A DNA stretch of 52,006 nucleotides from Burkholderiales bacterium (GCA_014860395.1 JACZJU010000267.1:1-52006); one strand, 5' to 3'. Numbered from the stretch's first letter, positions 8,288 to 20,261 are shown. Notes: generated by a model not told the origin, from the letters alone. Made by a program: numbers and translations.

Positions 8288-11200
8288 TTAATAGCGGTCA
8301 AAAAAATACTTGTAGCGCAAGCCGAACTCCCTCACTTCGATGTTGATGCCGCTGCCGCCGCGCGAGCGGGTGAAATAGACCGACAGGTTGTCGGGGCCGA
8401 GCACGCTGCCGGCGGCGCCGAGCCGCCAATTGTAGCCGTTACCGGAGAGGGTGTTGTAGCTGCGGCCGAGATCGGCGTAGGGCCGCAACGCGCGCGTGTA
8501 GGCGTCGCGTGCGGAGCTGCCGAGGCCGAGATTGATTCCCTGCAGCTTGAAATCCTGCGGCAGGAAGAAGCTGCCGGGGGGAATGCTGCCGTCGGCGGTG
8601 AAGCGCGAGGACATGGCGTCGGCGAGCGCGGCCGGGTTGTAGCTCTGCATCGCGCCGGAGTAGCGCAGGGTGAGGTCGGGGTATTCGATGCGCAGACGGT
8701 GGCCCAGTTCGTAATTGAAGCCGCGTCCGGTGCCCAGTCCGTGGCCGCCTTGGGTGTGGTAGTCCGCCCACCAGGCGCCGGCGCTCAGGTACTCGCGCTT
8801 GCTGAATGCATAATTGAGGTTCGCAAACACGCGGTCGCGGTGCCCGCCCAGGCCGAGCGGGATGGTTTCGTCGGCGCGTTCATGCCGGGTCAGGCCGAAG
8901 TTCGAACTCACGCCCTCGGCCCAGCGCTCGGTGTGCTCGAGGCGCAGCGAGTTGAACTGCGTCAGCGCGGAGCGCTGCGCGATGCCGATCTCGGTATCGC
9001 CGCGCTCGTGGCGCAGGAGCGCCGACAGCCCCGTCTGGCGCTCGAAGCCCGGCACGCCAGGGAGAGTGCCTGCGTCCTGGGCGCTCTGGCGCACCGTACT
9101 CAAGCGCGCCGACAGGCGCAGCCGCGGCGTATTCCATAGATCGAGGGCGAGCGTGCGCTCGCGTCCCTTGAGCTCGCCGCGGGTAAATGCGGTGTCTTGC
9201 ACGCTTACGCTGTTGGCCGTGCTCAGCGTCTCGGTCACAAGGCGCAGGTGCAGTTCGTCGTCGTGCGGTGCCTGCTCCAGCGCCTCGAAAACGTAGCTTT
9301 GCGCCAGGCGCACATCGCGCAGCGCGCGCGCCGCATCGATGCGGCTCGCAGGCGGCAGGGCGTCGGCCTGGGTTGCGAGCAGCCGCTCGAGCGTGACGCC
9401 GTCGTTTTGCGCCAGCGCGACAGCGAGTTCCGCCCACGCCGGCCTGGCCAGGCTGCGGCCGTATTGCTGCCACAACCAGGCGCGGGCGGCTTCGTTCTGC
9501 TCGGTGGAGAGCATCCAGGAGAGCACCAGTTCCTTGCTTGCCGCGTCCAGCGGCTGCGCCGACTCCTGGCCCTGGCGCAGCAGGTGGCGCATCACCGCGA
9601 GGCTCGCATCGCCGGGCGCCAGTTGCGTGGCGAGCCGCGCGTAGGCAAGCATGGCTTCGCGGTTGCGCGCGGCCGTCGGCGGCGCGCCGTCCGGCTGGTG
9701 CGCCTGGGCCCATGCGTGGCGGCGCACGCGCCAGGCCATGGTGGCCTCGCCCGCCTGCTCCAGCGCGTCGGCGTAATTGAGCAGCCACAGGTAATCGCCG
9801 CGCTTGGTTTTGAGTTCGCGCGCATACCAGGGCAGCGCGCGGCGCGGCTCGGCGAGGCTCATCCAGCCGGCGGCGTAGGGCGCCCAGTAGGCCTGGTTGC
9901 CGGCGGCTTCGGCCTGCCAGGCCTGCAGGCGCCGGCGCAGTTCGTCGCGACTGCGCAGGTCGATGAGCAGCCACAAGAGGCCGGTGCGCAGGTCCGCATT
10001 GGCCGGCGCGATGGCCAGCGCCCGCTCGTAGTCCGCCAGCGCGGTGCGCCCCTGGCCGCTCGCCTGGTAGTAGCTCGCGCGCAGGGTGAAAAAATAGGCG
10101 TTGGTGGCCAGCCGCGCCTCGTCCGCGGGCGTGAGCCCGGCATACAAGCGCTTGAGCGCGACGAGGTCGCGCCGCTGCCAGTGTATCTCGGCCGCGGCGA
10201 TGAGCAGCCCCGGGCTGCCCAGCCTGCGGTACAGGGATTCGGCCAGGCGCGCAGCTTCCTCCGGCGCGCGGCTGCGCATCAACTGCACCAGGCGCTGGGC
10301 GTCGGCGGCCTTGGCGTCAGGCCGCGCCACTTTCACGCCGTAGGCCTGCAGCGCGGCGTCGTCCTGCTGCAGCTGCCAGGCCAGGTCGGCGAGCAGGTTC
10401 CAGTATTCGACGTAGGCCGGGGAGGCGCGCTCGCGCATGGGCTCGAGCACGGCATAGGCTTGCCTGAAGTCGGCCTTGAGCAGGTACAGCGTGGCGAGCC
10501 TGGCGGCGCGCTCGGGTGTGTCGCCGACAAGGCCGATAAGGCGGCGATATTGTCGGATCGCCTCGTCCAGGCGGCCGGCGCGCTCTTCCAGGCGCGCCAT
10601 CAGCTCGGGCAGTACCGGATCGGCGTTCTTCGCATACGCGGCTTCGAAATACGCCACCGCGTCCAACGGCCGCCCGAGGCGCTCGTACAGGTCGGCGATG
10701 GCGCGCCATTGCGCCGCGTCGGGCTTGCGCTTCTTCGCGCTTTGCTGCCAGGCGTAGAGCAGGGCCTCGTCGTCGTGCAGGCCCGGCGCGAGGCGCAGGA
10801 CCGCCTGCAGCGCCTTGTCCGCATCGGTGTGCCGCGCCAGATACAGCCACTGCTGCAGGGCTTCGGCCGGCTTGCCCGTCCATTCGGAGACCTGCGCCAG
10901 GCGCTCGCGCCAGGCGGCGTCGGCGGGGACCTGACGCACCGCTGCGTCGGCGACTTTGTAGGCGTCGTCGAGATTGCGGTTGGCAAGGAAGATGTCGTAG
11001 GCGAGCTTGTACAGCTTTTCGTCGTAGGGACGCATGCCCGGCGGGGCGGGCCGGGGCGCGTCCTCTTGCGCAGCATGCGCGCTCGCGATCCATGCCGGCG
11101 GGAGTTGGGCCAGCGCCATGCGCAGCCGTTCCAGCCAGCTCATGCGCAGCAGCCGGCGCATGTAGCGCGCGGCGCGCGCCGGATCGTTGGCGGCGAGCGC

Positions 11201-12010
11201 GAGCTGCGCCAGAAACTGCAGCGTCTCGTCGTCATCGGCGAGCTCGCCGATGTGCTGGTCGGCGGCCTGCAGGGCTGCGTCCAGCAGGTTGCCCGATTGC
11301 AGGGTGGTCACGGCACGGCGGAAATAGTCGCGCTTTTCCTCGCGGCTGGAGGCGCGTGCCTGCAGGGCGAACAGCAAATCGGCGGCGGCGGAATAGTTGC
11401 CTGCGCCCAATTCGGCTCTGGAAACCGCTTCCAGCCATTGCGGCTCCAGCATTTCGCCGCTGGCGACCAAGCGTGCGTACAGCTCGCCGGCGAGACGGGT
11501 CTCGCCCAGGGTGTTGGCCTTGCGTGCGAAATCCAGCAGATCCCGCGCCGGCCACGGTCGCGCCGCCAGGGTGCGCAGCGCCAGCACCAGCCGCTCGTGC
11601 GCCGCGCGGCGCTCGAAGTTGCCGGGCGCCCGGGCGAAGGTTTCGGTTTCGAGCATGTGATAACTGAGGAGCAGCGCGCGGCGCCGAATCGCCTCATCCG
11701 TGCTGCCCTGTAACAGTTCGAGCAGCTCGCGCGCCTCCTCCACCTCGCCTGCGGCGAATTTCTTCTCCGCCAGCAGCACGCGCAGTTCGGCATTGCGCGG
11801 CTCGGTTTTTACCAGGTTGGTGAGATAGGCGAGCGTAAGCGGGTCGTTGCCGCGCGCGCGCTGCACCTGATCGATCAGCGTGCGCCGGGGATACACCAGC
11901 ACCAGCGCCGCGCCTATCATCAGCGCGATGCCGCCCAGCGCCCAGGCGGACAGCATGCGCGTGCGCGGCGCTTCAGCCGCCGCACCGGAGCGTAAGCGCC
12001 GTTGTTCCAT
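8288..12010 (-). CDS. pelB: PelB, TPR scaffold and outer-membrane export porin
   Basis: PelB exports Pel across the outer membrane. The 1240-residue product has a membrane anchor near residues 20-41, a very long series of TPR-like helical repeats (about 50-850) that bind PelA in the periplasm, and a C-terminal beta-barrel (about 890-1240) that ends in an aromatic residue (FFDRY), as outer-membrane barrels do. ATG 12010 overlaps the end of pelA by 38 bases. An internal ATG at 11956 (residue 19), just before the anchor, would remove the overlap, and I cannot decide between them because neither has a strong ribosome binding site. Confidence 0.93.
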   Translation of the reverse strand: MEQRRLRSGAAAEAPRTRMLSAWALGGIALMIGAALVLVYPRRTLIDQVQRARGNDPLTLAYLTNLVKTEPRNAELRVLLAEKKFAAGEVEEARELLELLQGSTDEAIRRRALLLSYHMLETETFARAPGNFERRAAHERLVLALRTLAARPWPARDLLDFARKANTLGETRLAGELYARLVASGEMLEPQWLEAVSRAELGAGNYSAAADLLFALQARASSREEKRDYFRRAVTTLQSGNLLDAALQAADQHIGELADDDETLQFLAQLALAANDPARAARYMRRLLRMSWLERLRMALAQLPPAWIASAHAAQEDAPRPAPPGMRPYDEKLYKLAYDIFLANRNLDDAYKVADAAVRQVPADAAWRERLAQVSEWTGKPAEALQQWLYLARHTDADKALQAVLRLAPGLHDDEALLYAWQQSAKKRKPDAAQWRAIADLYERLGRPLDAVAYFEAAYAKNADPVLPELMARLEERAGRLDEAIRQYRRLIGLVGDTPERAARLATLYLLKADFRQAYAVLEPMRERASPAYVEYWNLLADLAWQLQQDDAALQAYGVKVARPDAKAADAQRLVQLMRSRAPEEAARLAESLYRRLGSPGLLIAAAEIHWQRRDLVALKRLYAGLTPADEARLATNAYFFTLRASYYQASGQGRTALADYERALAIAPANADLRTGLLWLLIDLRSRDELRRRLQAWQAEAAGNQAYWAPYAAGWMSLAEPRRALPWYARELKTKRGDYLWLLNYADALEQAGEATMAWRVRRHAWAQAHQPDGAPPTAARNREAMLAYARLATQLAPGDASLAVMRHLLRQGQESAQPLDAASKELVLSWMLSTEQNEAARAWLWQQYGRSLARPAWAELAVALAQNDGVTLERLLATQADALPPASRIDAARALRDVRLAQSYVFEALEQAPHDDELHLRLVTETLSTANSVSVQDTAFTRGELKGRERTLALDLWNTPRLRLSARLSTVRQSAQDAGTLPGVPGFERQTGLSALLRHERGDTEIGIAQRSALTQFNSLRLEHTERWAEGVSSNFGLTRHERADETIPLGLGGHRDRVFANLNYAFSKREYLSAGAWWADYHTQGGHGLGTGRGFNYELGHRLRIEYPDLTLRYSGAMQSYNPAALADAMSSRFTADGSIPPGSFFLPQDFKLQGINLGLGSSARDAYTRALRPYADLGRSYNTLSGNGYNWRLGAAGSVLGPDNLSVYFTRSRGGSGINIEVREFGLRYKYFFDRY

Positions 12011-14744
12011 TTGGTTTGAGTTCGTAGCGGCTGAATTCGCCGCTTTGCTGCGCCGCTGCGAGCGCTTGCCCGCCGGTGCGCAGGCTGCAGCCGGCGGCGT
12101 TGGCCAGCGTAAAGCGCAGCGGCGTATGGCTGTCCAGCGTCAATCCCAGTTCGGCGCCGCTGCGCGTGTAGCTGCGGATACGGCCGTTGGCCTCGGCGAG
12201 GTAGGGCAGGCGCTGCGGCGCAGCCACGAGCCTGAAGCTCGCTTCGTCCGCGGCAAGATGCAGGTAGCGCTGACCGTTGTGATCGGCGTAACCGGCCACG
12301 CCGCGGCTGTCGGCGAGATCCGGGTAGCCCGCCGCGGCCGGCAGGCGCAGTTCGCGCAGCATCCCGCCGCCGCGCACCAGGTAACGCTCGCCCGAGCGCG
12401 CCACCACCATGCGGCGGAAGTCGAACACGCGCTCGATGTATTCGGATGCATAGACGTTGAACACCGGCTGCGCCAGCGCCCAGGCGTAGACCTTGTGCAG
12501 CGCGTTGAGCGAGGCGCGCTTGCTCGCCGCGTACACATGGTAGTAGACGTCGATCGGCTTCAGGCGGTAGGGCGCGTCTGTGAGCTCGAAGGTTTCGATC
12601 ACCCGTTCGTAGCCGTAGTAGGGCCCGGTCCACAGGTTGGTATAGATGTTCTCGTTCTGGTCGGGTGCGAATACCTGGAAATTGGCGCCGCGCGGAATGC
12701 CCAGCGGGGAAACCAGTGAAAGCGTGCGTTCGGCCTTGCTGATCCAGGTGTCGCCGCCGTTCATGTTGAGCACGCCGGCGCGCACCGTTTCCTCCACCGA
12801 TTCGTCCCCCGGGTTGCAGTCGCCGGTCCAGAGGAATACCCGCGCGCGCTTGCCCGGCGGGGCGAGGCGTGAATTGATATAGGCGAGAGAACCGTCCACT
12901 TCGGCCTTGATGTCGAAATCGTAATTGGGAATGTCGAGGTTGTAGCCGTCGGCGGTGACATCGTGCTCGACCTTGCGCCAGCGGAACGGGTGCGAATAGG
13001 TGTGGCTGGCGATTTCGACGTGCGGCAGCGCGAATATGCGCCGTGCAATGGGCTCGAGCAGCGGCGTGAGCTTAGGGTACAGGCCGTTGGCGGCGATCTC
13101 TCCCTCGATGATCGAGACGGTGCTGGGCACGCGGTATTTCTGCAGCACGTCGCGCAGCATCACCTCGCCCGCGAACGGCGTGCCGGGCAGTTCGGCGCGG
13201 CTGGCGAAGCCGTCGCCGTCTACGTGCACCAGCATCAGCCGCCGGCCGTTCTCGGTGGTGGTGTCGGGCACCGGCATGGCGGGCAGCGCCAGCGCCTCGC
13301 GCAGGAACTCGATCGGATTGACGACCCAGCGCCCGCCCTTGAACGCGGGCAGGAAGTACAGGCTGTTGGGCGGCAGGGCATAGCCGCCCCAGGGCATCAT
13401 GGCGATCGCATCCATGATTTCGCCGCGCTCGTTCTTCAGGCGCAAGAGCGGCGTGCCGCCGCTCGCCTGCAGCGGAAAAAAAGCGCTGCGATCGAGGAAG
13501 GGCGCCGCCTCGTACCCGATCTGCGGCGATTGGTAGTCGATCGCGAGCCGGCTCGAAATGCCGCGCGCGTCGGTCCGCTTCAGTCCGAACACCTGATCGA
13601 GCAGCGCCGGGCTGTTCAAGCCCAGATTTCCGAGCACGGCGATCTTCAGGTTCTGCGCGATGGCGCGGGCGAGAAAGGCCGCGAGCTGCTTTTCGTTGCG
13701 GCGCTCGTCCTTGGTGAACCAGGTCACCACGCCGGCGTAGCGCCCGGCGAGCACGTGCTCGGGCAAAGCCTGGGTCTGCACCTCTACATACTCCGGCACG
13801 TAGCCCAGGTAATTCACCGGCATGGCCGCGAAGCGCTGAATGCTGTCGGCGATCAGGCCGACGGCTGGATTTTCCTGGTCGTAGAGCATCAGGATCTTGC
13901 GCGGCAGCACTTCGATATCGCCCACGCCGAGCATGTCCAGGGCGGGATTGCTCACCCATGGGATGAAACCGAGGGCGGAGATTTTCTTTGCCGTCGCGCG
14001 CGCGAGCTCGCGTTCTTCCGGCGCGACGTAGTCGATGGCGAGCACCGGCAGCCGGTATTCGTCTTTCACGCGCTTGAGCTGCGCCAGCAGCCAGACGCGG
14101 TCGGCTTCGGGCACTTCGCGATAGGCCTTGTTCGAATTGTCCCAGCCCCGGTAGAGCGATTCGGCTGCCACCGCCTGCGCCAGGTGGTGCACGCGCGGCA
14201 GGATTTCGAAGCCGCGGTTGAAAATCAACTTCGCTTCAGGGTAGGCGCGCTTCAGCTCGGTGATCGTCGCCGCGAGGCCAGCCTCCTGGCGCGCGCGCTC
14301 GGCATCGTCTTTCGCGACAAGGTGATAGGAGTCGAGCGTGTCGAGGAAGAAGCCGCGGTAGCCCGCATCCCACAGCGGTTTGATCACGCGCTCGCGGAAG
14401 AACGCCGGCCAGGCCGGTTGGGCCTGGTCGATGACGATGGAGCCCCATGCGGTGTTGGTGCCGAGCTTCCATTGCGAAGGTATCGCCTGCGCGTAGTCGC
14501 GCTGCGGATGCACTTCGACCACCGAGACGTAGGCGTACAGTCTGGAGCGCTCGGAGCTGTGTGGTTTCGGGTCGGGGACATGCGCCGGGTCGACCACCGC
14601 GATGTCGAACGCAGCCAGTTCATCCAGCGGCGGTGCGTTGCCGTAATACAGGGCGATGCTGGGGCCGGCGGCTGCGGCGCTGCAGGCTGCCAGCAGCAGC
14701 GCCATGCCTAACAGCAGAGGTATGCGGAATTCGGATTGTGCCAT
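11973..14744 (-). CDS. pelA: PelA, periplasmic Pel hydrolase and deacetylase
   Basis: PelA partially deacetylates the Pel polymer and can cleave it. The 923-residue product has a signal peptide; LLAAC at residues 18-21 also fits a lipobox, so a lipoprotein is possible. The TIM-barrel hydrolase domain spans about 28-285, with FLDTLD around D135 and AAESLY with the likely catalytic E195. A flavodoxin-like domain follows (about 290-480), then a CE4-type deacetylase domain with VDGDGF (D509, D511) and SHTYSH (H581, H585), the metal-binding set. A beta-rich C-terminus ends the protein. It follows the epimerase gene after 36 bases. Confidence 0.94.
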   Translation of the reverse strand: MAQSEFRIPLLLGMALLLAACSAAAAGPSIALYYGNAPPLDELAAFDIAVVDPAHVPDPKPHSSERSRLYAYVSVVEVHPQRDYAQAIPSQWKLGTNTAWGSIVIDQAQPAWPAFFRERVIKPLWDAGYRGFFLDTLDSYHLVAKDDAERARQEAGLAATITELKRAYPEAKLIFNRGFEILPRVHHLAQAVAAESLYRGWDNSNKAYREVPEADRVWLLAQLKRVKDEYRLPVLAIDYVAPEERELARATAKKISALGFIPWVSNPALDMLGVGDIEVLPRKILMLYDQENPAVGLIADSIQRFAAMPVNYLGYVPEYVEVQTQALPEHVLAGRYAGVVTWFTKDERRNEKQLAAFLARAIAQNLKIAVLGNLGLNSPALLDQVFGLKRTDARGISSRLAIDYQSPQIGYEAAPFLDRSAFFPLQASGGTPLLRLKNERGEIMDAIAMMPWGGYALPPNSLYFLPAFKGGRWVVNPIEFLREALALPAMPVPDTTTENGRRLMLVHVDGDGFASRAELPGTPFAGEVMLRDVLQKYRVPSTVSIIEGEIAANGLYPKLTPLLEPIARRIFALPHVEIASHTYSHPFRWRKVEHDVTADGYNLDIPNYDFDIKAEVDGSLAYINSRLAPPGKRARVFLWTGDCNPGDESVEETVRAGVLNMNGGDTWISKAERTLSLVSPLGIPRGANFQVFAPDQNENIYTNLWTGPYYGYERVIETFELTDAPYRLKPIDVYYHVYAASKRASLNALHKVYAWALAQPVFNVYASEYIERVFDFRRMVVARSGERYLVRGGGMLRELRLPAAAGYPDLADSRGVAGYADHNGQRYLHLAADEASFRLVAAPQRLPYLAEANGRIRSYTRSGAELGLTLDSHTPLRFTLANAAGCSLRTGGQALAAAQQSGEFSRYELKPNGTTALTLRCGG

Positions 14745-14780
14745 GTGGCGTCGAGTATACGCCGTGGCGCGCCTGCGGCC

Positions 14781-15698
14781 CTAGGAATGCAGCAGCGCCT
14801 GCAGGCCCTCGAGCAGCGGGGTCGCCGCCTGCGCGCCGAACAATTCGTTGAGGCGCTGCGGCGACATGGCCGAGGCCTGGATATCACCGGGCGCGGCCGG
14901 CTCGAATTTTCGCTCCGCCTTGGCTCCCGCAGCCTCTTCCAGCGCATCGATCAGCGCGAGCAGCGTCACGCTGTTGCCGGTGCCGACGTTGCATACGCCG
15001 CCCGCGTCGGATTGCAGCGCGAGGACGTTGTAGCGCGCAATGTCCTTTACGTAGATGAAGTCGCGCGTCTGCTTGCCGTCGCCGAATATGCGCAGCGGAC
15101 GGCCTGCACCCAGCGCGTCGCTCCATTTGCTGATCACGCCGGAGTAGGGCGAGGCCGGGTCCTGGCGCGGGCCGTAGACGTTGAAATAGCGCATGCCCAT
15201 GGCGGAAAAGCCGTACAGCTGCAGGTACAGCGCCGCGTACTGGTCGTCGATGCATTTTTCCAGGCCGTAGGGCGACAGCGGCGCGGTGCGGGAGTCTTCG
15301 TTTAGCGGCAGTTGCTCGGGCGTGCCATAGACGGCGGCGCTGGAGGCATAGACCACGCGCCGGACTCCGGCGCGGCGCGCGCCGTCCAGCACATTGAGAA
15401 AACCGACCACGTTGCTGTGGCAGGATGCCACCGGCTCGCGTATCGAAACCTGCACGAAAATCTGCGCGGCGAGGTGCAGCACATGGCTGATGCCTTCGAG
15501 TGCGCCGGCGACCGCGGCGACGTCGCGGATGTCGCCTTCGGTTACTTCGAGGCGCGAATGCGACGCCGGCAGGTTGGCGCGCTTGCCCGAGGAAAAGTTG
15601 TCGAGCACGCGCACGCGCGCGCCCGCGGCGAGCAGCGCGTCGACGCTGTGCGAGCCGATAAAGCCCGCTCCCCCCGTCACCAATACATGTGCATCCAT
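14781..15698 (-). CDS. pelX: NAD-dependent epimerase, PelX type (UDP-GlcNAc C4-epimerase)
   Basis: This 305-residue short-chain dehydrogenase-type epimerase has the NAD-binding loop GGAGFIGS (residues about 8-15), YASSAAVYG and the catalytic Y-x3-K in SPYGLEKC. PelX, a UDP-GlcNAc C4-epimerase, is known in pel operons of some pseudomonads and other proteobacteria, where it supplies UDP-GalNAc for Pel, which is rich in GalNAc. Position directly before pelA supports that role here. I chose ATG 15698, preceded by AAGGAGA at a good distance; the frame stays open upstream without homology. A UDP-glucose epimerase activity cannot be excluded from sequence alone. Confidence 0.85.
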   Translation of the reverse strand: MDAHVLVTGGAGFIGSHSVDALLAAGARVRVLDNFSSGKRANLPASHSRLEVTEGDIRDVAAVAGALEGISHVLHLAAQIFVQVSIREPVASCHSNVVGFLNVLDGARRAGVRRVVYASSAAVYGTPEQLPLNEDSRTAPLSPYGLEKCIDDQYAALYLQLYGFSAMGMRYFNVYGPRQDPASPYSGVISKWSDALGAGRPLRIFGDGKQTRDFIYVKDIARYNVLALQSDAGGVCNVGTGNSVTLLALIDALEEAAGAKAERKFEPAAPGDIQASAMSPQRLNELFGAQAATPLLEGLQALLHS

Positions 15699-15735
15699 GG
15701 CCAGGTCTCCTTGTTTATTGTTGGTGTTCGGGACA

Positions 15736-17226
<1,491 letters not shown>

Positions 17227-17409
17227 CTTATTGTCTGCCTCGTGTGCGAATACGCGTGATTCTAATGACTAATTCGGAAATGCGTTGTGAAGGCGGGACC
17301 GCGGTCCTGGCCGGCTGCGGTCCGGAATGCGCTCATCCTGCCGCGAATCGGAGGACGGGCGATTGTGTTACCATTTGCGCCTTGTTTCAACGACTTATTT
17401 TGCGAAGCA

Positions 17410-17967
17410 ATGCCTCTGTCCGCGCATTCTGGTTCCCGTATCCACAAACACACGCGCAGCGTACGCTTCGAGGGCTATGCGCGCGCCGACGGCTTGTGGG
17501 ACATCGAGGCCCATCTCACCGACGTCAAGCCCGAGGACTACCTGCTCGCCCCCGGTGTGCGCCCCGCCGGCAGCCCGGTGCATGACATGTGGATCCGACT
17601 CACCATAGACCGGCGCATGAACATAATCAGCGGCGAGGCCTCGACCGACGCCATGCCCTATCCGCCGTATTGCGCGGCGATCGCGCCGGATTACGCCGCG
17701 CTGGCGGGGTTGAATCTGATGCGCGGATTCCGCAAGGCGCTGTACGAACGCTATGGCAACGTCGATGGCTGCACCCACCTGACCGAACTGCTCAGCCAGT
17801 TTCCGTCTGCCGCGATCCAGGTGCTCGCGGGCGAGCAGCGCGACAATTACGACGACGGCAGGAAACCGTTTCAGCTCGACCGCTGCCACGCGCTCGACAC
17901 CGGCGGTGAGGCGGTGCGCTTGTACTATCCACGCTGGCAGCGAGAGGCGAAGACCGGCACCGATTGA
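17410..17967 (+). CDS. DUF2889 family protein
   Basis: This 185-residue soluble protein of the DUF2889 family has no known function. Family features are RSVRFEGYARADGLWDIEAHLTD near the N-terminus, a central MWIRLTIDRRMNI strand pair and DGCTHLTELL in the second half. The conserved histidine and acidic residues hint at ligand or metal binding, but that is unproven. I chose ATG 17410 because homology begins just after it; the open frame upstream to 17287 shows nothing. It is divergent from glpK, with 183 bases between the two starts. Confidence 0.85.
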   Translation: MPLSAHSGSRIHKHTRSVRFEGYARADGLWDIEAHLTDVKPEDYLLAPGVRPAGSPVHDMWIRLTIDRRMNIISGEASTDAMPYPPYCAAIAPDYAALAGLNLMRGFRKALYERYGNVDGCTHLTELLSQFPSAAIQVLAGEQRDNYDDGRKPFQLDRCHALDTGGEAVRLYYPRWQREAKTGTD

Positions 17968-17972
17968 TTTTG

Positions 17973-18011
17973 GGAAGCTCTGATGAAGTCTGTGATGCAG
18001 TCAGAGCTTCC
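17973..18011 (+). terminator. Stem-loop after DUF2889 gene
   Basis: Arms 17973-17983 and 18001-18011 pair perfectly over 11 bp (GGAAGCTCTGA and its complement) around a 17-base loop, just past the stop codon. No T-tract follows, so it may act with the next G/C hairpin or protect the mRNA end. Confidence 0.5.
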
Positions 18012-18029
18012 TCTGAATCGGGGGATGTA

Positions 18030-18050
18030 CAAGGGGGCGTCGCCCCCTTG
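18030..18050 (+). terminator. G-run hairpin before sucC
   Basis: CAAGGGGG and CCCCCTTG pair around CGTCG (8 bp). The same AAGGGGG...CCCCCTT design recurs between sucC and sucD and after tctA. No U-tract follows, so factor-independent termination would be weak. Confidence 0.45.
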
Positions 18051-18067
18051 TTCGAAGTCCCTGCTGA

Positions 18068-18081
18068 TTGACCTGGGTCAA
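18068..18081 (+). promoter_or_regulatory. FNR-type palindrome upstream of sucCD
   Basis: TTGAC-CTGG-GTCAA is a perfect palindrome with the FNR-family TTGAY half-site and N4 spacer. The sequence GATCAT at 18105-18110 could be a -10 element, which would place the site near -42, the position for class II activation. The sucC ATG is 59 bases further on. Confidence 0.6.
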
Positions 18082-18139
18082 TGCACTGGCCCGCCCCTCT
18101 GCCTGATCATCCAACTGCGATTCAACCAGGAACCCAGAC

Positions 18140-19306
18140 ATGAAAATCCACGAATACCAGGCCAAGGAAGTGCTGCGCAAATACGGCGTGCCGACGCCAC
18201 AAGGCGTACCCTGCTTTTCCGTCGACGAGGCAGTCAAGGCGACGCAGTCCATTCCGGGCAAGGTGTGGGTGGTGAAGGCGCAGATCCACGCCGGCGGCCG
18301 CGGCAAGGGCGGCGGCGTCAAGGTGGCTAAATCGCCGGACGAGGTGAAGACCTACGCCGGCCAGATCCTCGGCATGCAACTGAAGACGCACCAGACCGGC
18401 CCAGAAGGTCAGAAAGTGCGGCGCCTGCTCATCGAAGAGGGCGCCGATATCAAGAAGGAACTCTACGTAGGCATGGTGGTGGACCGTGTCACGCAGAAGG
18501 TGTGCCTGATGGCCTCGAGCGAGGGCGGCATGGACATCGAGGAAGTCGCGGCGAAGACGCCGGAGAAAATCCATAAGGTGTTCGTCGATCCCGAGACCGG
18601 GCTGAAGGACGCCGAGGCCGATGCGGTCGCGGCGAAGATCGGCATCCCCGCCGCATCGGTACCGCAGGCGCGCGCGGTGCTGCAGGCGCTGTACAAGGCC
18701 TTCTGGGACACCGATGCCAGCCTGGCCGAGATCAACCCGCTGGTGCTCACCGGCGACGGCCGCGTGGTGGCGCTGGACGCCAAGATCAACTTCGATTCCA
18801 ACGCCCTGTTCCGCCACCCCGACCTGGTGGCGCTGCGCGACCTCGACGAGGAGGACCCGGCCGAGATCGAGGCGTCGAAATATGACCTGTCGTATATCTC
18901 GCTTGACGGCAACATCGGCTGCCTGGTAAATGGCGCCGGCCTGGCGATGGCCACCATGGACACGATCAAGCTGTACGGCGCGGAGCCGGCGAACTTCCTC
19001 GATGTCGGCGGCGGCGCGACAGCGGAAAAAGTGACCGAGGCGTTCAAGATCATGCTCAAGAACCCGAAGGTCAAGGGCATCCTCGTCAACATCTTCGGCG
19101 GCATCATGCAATGCGACACCATCGCCACGGGCGTGGTGGCGGCGGCGCGCGAGGTGAAGCTGTCCGTGCCCCTGGTGGTGCGCATGAAGGGCACCAACGA
19201 CGAGAAGGGCAGGAAGATCCTCAAGGATTCCGGCCTGCCGATCATTTCAGCCGACAACATGGCCGACGCGGCGCAGAAGATCGTCGCTGCCGTGGCAGGC
19301 AAATAA
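18140..19306 (+). CDS. sucC: Succinyl-CoA synthetase, beta subunit
   Basis: This is the ADP/GDP-forming ligase subunit of the TCA cycle that couples succinyl-CoA cleavage to nucleotide triphosphate formation. The 388-residue product has the ATP-grasp start [36 protein letters not shown], the [10 protein letters not shown] metal site and a C-terminal domain with [17 protein letters not shown] and GGGATAEKV. It pairs with sucD 70 bases downstream. It is not next to other TCA genes but leads into formate dehydrogenase genes. Confidence 0.97.
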   Translation: MKIHEYQAKEVLRKYGVPTPQGVPCFSVDEAVKATQSIPGKVWVVKAQIHAGGRGKGGGVKVAKSPDEVKTYAGQILGMQLKTHQTGPEGQKVRRLLIEEGADIKKELYVGMVVDRVTQKVCLMASSEGGMDIEEVAAKTPEKIHKVFVDPETGLKDAEADAVAAKIGIPAASVPQARAVLQALYKAFWDTDASLAEINPLVLTGDGRVVALDAKINFDSNALFRHPDLVALRDLDEEDPAEIEASKYDLSYISLDGNIGCLVNGAGLAMATMDTIKLYGAEPANFLDVGGGATAEKVTEAFKIMLKNPKVKGILVNIFGGIMQCDTIATGVVAAAREVKLSVPLVVRMKGTNDEKGRKILKDSGLPIISADNMADAAQKIVAAVAGK

Positions 19307-19323
19307 GGGAAATCCGCAACGAT

Positions 19324-19341
19324 AAGGGGGCAAGCCCCCTT
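19324..19341 (+). terminator. G-run hairpin between sucC and sucD
   Basis: AAGGGGG and CCCCCTT pair around CAAG and are followed by TT. It lies inside the sucCD operon, so it is more likely an mRNA processing or stability element than a full terminator. Confidence 0.45.
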
Positions 19342-19376
19342 TTGGATCCCCCACACTGGATTTAAGAGGAAACGAA

Positions 19377-20261
19377 ATGTCCATTCTGATCAACAAGAAC
19401 ACCCGCGTCGTCACCCAGGGCATCACCGGCAAGACCGGCCAATTCCACACGCGCATGTCGCGCGATTATGCCAACGGCAAAGCATGCTTTGTCGCCGGCG
19501 TTAACCCGAAAAAAGCGGGCGAGGATTTCGAGGGCATTCCGATCTATGCCAGCGTAAAGGAGGCGAAACAGAAAGCCGGCGTCAACACCTCGGTGATCTA
19601 CGTGCCGCCGCCTTTTGCGGCCGCGGCGATCTGGGAGGCGGTGGACGCCGACCTGGATCTGGTGATTTGCATCACCGAAGGCATACCGGTGCGCGACATG
19701 ATCGAGGTCAAGGATCGCATGCGCAAACACAACAAGAAAGCCATCCTGGTCGGTCCGAACTGCCCCGGCGTGATCACGCCGGACGAGATCAAGATCGGCA
19801 TCATGCCCGGCCACATCCACAAGAAGGGCCGCATCGGCGTGGTCTCGCGTTCGGGCACGCTCACCTATGAAGCGGTAGGCCAGTTGATGGAACTGGGCAT
19901 CGGCCAGTCCACCTGCGTCGGCACCGGCGGCGACCCGGTGAACGGCGTGAAGCACATCGATGTGCTGCGGATGTTCAACGACGACCCCGAAACCGATGCG
20001 GTGATCATGGTCGGCGAAATCGGCGGCTCGGATGAGGAAACCGCGGCGCTGTGGGTGAAGGACAACATGAAAAAGCCCGTGGTCGGCTTCATCGCCGGGG
20101 TCACCGCTCCGGCGGGCAAGCGTATGGGCCACGCCGGCGCCATCATTTCCGGCGGCAAGGGCACGGCGCAGGAGAAGCTGGAGGTGATGCAGGCCTGCGG
20201 CATCAAGATCACGCGTAATCCTGCGGAAATGGGCAAGACACTCAAAGCGATTCTGAAGTAG
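19377..20261 (+). CDS. sucD: Succinyl-CoA synthetase, alpha subunit
   Basis: The 294-residue CoA-binding subunit carries the phospho-histidine. It begins [25 protein letters not shown], has the CoA-domain [12 protein letters not shown] and the active-site histidine in [16 protein letters not shown] 19377 is preceded by AGAGGA. Together with sucC it forms the full enzyme. A 268-base spacer follows before the formate dehydrogenase genes; it has several G/C runs but no clear terminator that I can defend. Confidence 0.97.
   Translation: MSILINKNTRVVTQGITGKTGQFHTRMSRDYANGKACFVAGVNPKKAGEDFEGIPIYASVKEAKQKAGVNTSVIYVPPPFAAAAIWEAVDADLDLVICITEGIPVRDMIEVKDRMRKHNKKAILVGPNCPGVITPDEIKIGIMPGHIHKKGRIGVVSRSGTLTYEAVGQLMELGIGQSTCVGTGGDPVNGVKHIDVLRMFNDDPETDAVIMVGEIGGSDEETAALWVKDNMKKPVVGFIAGVTAPAGKRMGHAGAIISGGKGTAQEKLEVMQACGIKITRNPAEMGKTLKAILK

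Noticed and set aside
9197..11713. Open frame of 838 codons opposite pelB
   Set aside because: It is rich in Arg, Ala and Gly with no domain pattern, a shadow of the PelB frame.
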